This document shows positions 5,641 to 6,619 of a stretch of DNA of 6,619 nucleotides, piece after piece. The stretch lies in contig DCZC01000139.1 in NCBI GenBank assembly GCA_002331565.1, positions 1-6,619 of the forward strand. The letters are read 5' to 3'. Below the pieces are notes generated by a model. The model saw only the letters and a list, made by a program, of their open reading frames with translations, searched no databases and had not been told where the DNA came from. Source of the stretch: Gemmatimonas sp. UBA2094. GTDB taxonomy: Bacteria; Gemmatimonadota; Gemmatimonadetes; Gemmatimonadales; Gemmatimonadaceae. Numbering within the stretch: the first letter of the stretch is position 1; each line of letters begins with the position of its first letter. Position numbers and translations under genes: made by a program.

Positions 5641-6619
5641 AGGCTCGTGGAAGGTGTCGGTACCGTGAGCTCCACCTCCGCCCCCGGCACTCGATTGGCG
5701 ATGTGCAAGGAGCCACCGGCAGCAAGCAGCCGCTCGCGCATGCCGGTGAGTCCCATGCGATGATCGGTGTCGCGGAGCCGCCCCCCGCGCAACGTGGGGA
5801 ATCCGCGGCCGTTGTCCTGCACGCTGAGTGTGAGCGAGTCGCCGCTCACCGTCACCGTGACGTCCACCTGCGTCGCTTCGGCGTGGCGCACCACGTTCGA
5901 CAACGATTCCTGCAGGCCCCGGAACACCGCAAGATCCGCGTCGCCTGACAATGTGGGAAGCGTGGCCGGCGCCGAGAATGTGGCGCGCAGGCCGCTGCCC
6001 TCGGTGAAATCCGTCACCAACGAATGCAGCGCGGGGCGCAGCCCCAGGTCGTCGAGCAACGTGGGGCGGAGATCGCTGGTCACCTGCCGGATGCTCGCGA
6101 TCCCCGTATTCACCAATGACAGCAGCCGATCGAGTCGCGGCGCGGCCCCGTCGGCGAGCGACCCGCGCAACGCCTCCAGCTGCATCTTCACGGCGGAGAA
6201 CACCTGCGCGGTTTCGTCGTGCAACTCACGTGACAGGCGGCGGCGCTCCTCCTCGTGCTGACGCAGCATGCGCGCGGAGAGCCGCTCCAGTGCTCGCGTG
6301 CGGTCGGCGAGCTGGCGGTCGAGTGACCACTGATCGAGCGCAGCGCCCACCTGCTGCCCAAGTGCGAGCAGGAAGTCGTCGTCGAGGGCAGTGAACGGAT
6401 TGCGGATGTCGCCGGCCATGATGAGCGCTCCCACAAGCTGAGTGCCGGCGCCCACCGGCAACACCGCCACGAACGGCTGCTCTCCGCTGGCCTCCACCAC
6501 CTGTGGCCGCCGCGACGTGCGCATGCGGGTGAGCGCATCGCGGACGGCCGGCTGAAGCGCTGTGCCCACCCACGATTCGCACACGCCGGCGCCGCGCAGC
6601 ACACGGCCGCGCAGCACGG
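5637..6619 (-). CDS. GAF-containing sensor histidine kinase, NarX/DesK type (5' end outside window)
   Basis: About 327 C-terminal residues are visible; the reading frame enters from the right edge. Numbering from the GTG codon at 6617, residues 1-97 look like the end of a GAF-type sensory domain (VAVLPVGAGTQLVGALIMAG at 50-69, then FTALDDDFLLALGQQVGAAL). A short helical stretch follows, then a HisKA_3 dimerisation domain, EEERRRLSRELHDETAQ at 122-138 with phospho-acceptor His133, and DLRPTLLDDLGLRPAL at 182-197. The HATPase domain has the N box QESLSNVVRHAE at 236-247 (Asn241), VQDNGRGF at 266-273 and the glycine-rich MGLTGMRERL at 288-297. This is the kinase class that partners NarL-type regulators, and the regulator gene overlaps its stop by 4 nt. 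No transmembrane segment is visible in this part; the true start, any further sensory domain and the promoter lie beyond the window. The signal sensed is unknown. Confidence 0.95.
   Translation of the reverse strand, partial: VLRGRVLRGAGVCESWVGTALQPAVRDALTRMRTSRRPQVVEASGEQPFVAVLPVGAGTQLVGALIMAGDIRNPFTALDDDFLLALGQQVGAALDQWSLDRQLADRTRALERLSARMLRQHEEERRRLSRELHDETAQVFSAVKMQLEALRGSLADGAAPRLDRLLSLVNTGIASIRQVTSDLRPTLLDDLGLRPALHSLVTDFTEGSGLRATFSAPATLPTLSGDADLAVFRGLQESLSNVVRHAEATQVDVTVTVSGDSLTLSVQDNGRGFPTLRGGRLRDTDHRMGLTGMRERLLAAGGSLHIANRVPGAEVELTVPTPSTSL

Noticed and set aside
4963..5763. Plus-strand open frame of 266 codons opposite the response regulator and kinase end
   Set aside because: The minus strand carries a complete receiver plus HTH with all key residues. 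The opposite frame is a GC-driven shadow.
1..6619. A mobile element, defence system or other undescribed multi-gene system
   Set aside because: Every substantial coding region matches a familiar family with its key residues, apart from the truncated ends. There are no transposases, integrases, terminal repeats, CRISPR-like repeats or retron-type RNAs.

Overview
The window is GC-rich throughout, tightly packed and almost entirely coding. The gene content is ordinary chromosomal content of a Gram-negative-type bacterium: a lipoprotein and a membrane-anchored murein lytic transglycosylase, a DNA polymerase III clamp-loader subunit, a molybdenum-cofactor enzyme and a two-component system. GC content, codon use and protein style (for example a delta' subunit with an extra insert after its zinc module) would fit Gemmatimonadota or a relative, but this is an impression from memory and not a proven assignment. 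No tRNA, rRNA, CRISPR array, insertion sequence or phage gene is visible.

Layout. Positions 1-524 (minus strand) hold the N-terminal part of an exported DmpA-type P1 peptidase that runs off the left edge. A 206-bp divergent intergenic region (525-730) follows. It carries a small palindrome, a near-perfect 15-bp tandem repeat and a short AT-rich patch directly before the next gene. On the plus strand, holB (731-1822), moaC (1848-2384) and a small membrane-anchored SLT-domain lytic transglycosylase (2409-3239) follow each other with gaps of about 25 nt and look like one operon. On the minus strand, reading from the right edge, a GAF/HisKA_3/HATPase sensor kinase (5637-6619, 5' end outside the window) overlaps a NarL/LuxR-type response regulator (4975-5640) by ATGA. 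This is followed closely by an MltD-like lipoprotein lytic transglycosylase with LysM repeats (3244-4917). The two lytic transglycosylases converge with 4 bp between their stop codons.

How the genes may work together. The kinase and regulator form a cognate phosphorelay pair. The regulator's position directly before the LysM transglycosylase suggests co-transcription and possibly a link to envelope remodelling; this is inference from gene order. HolB and MoaC serve unrelated housekeeping roles (clamp loading; conversion of the GTP-derived intermediate to cPMP), and their adjacency probably reflects compact gene order.

No convincing undescribed biological system was found. The points most worth a second look are the face-to-face transglycosylases with a candidate terminator hairpin inside the opposing reading frame, the polybasic tail of the LysM enzyme, the linkage of the two-component system to that enzyme, and the scarcity of Shine-Dalgarno sequences.
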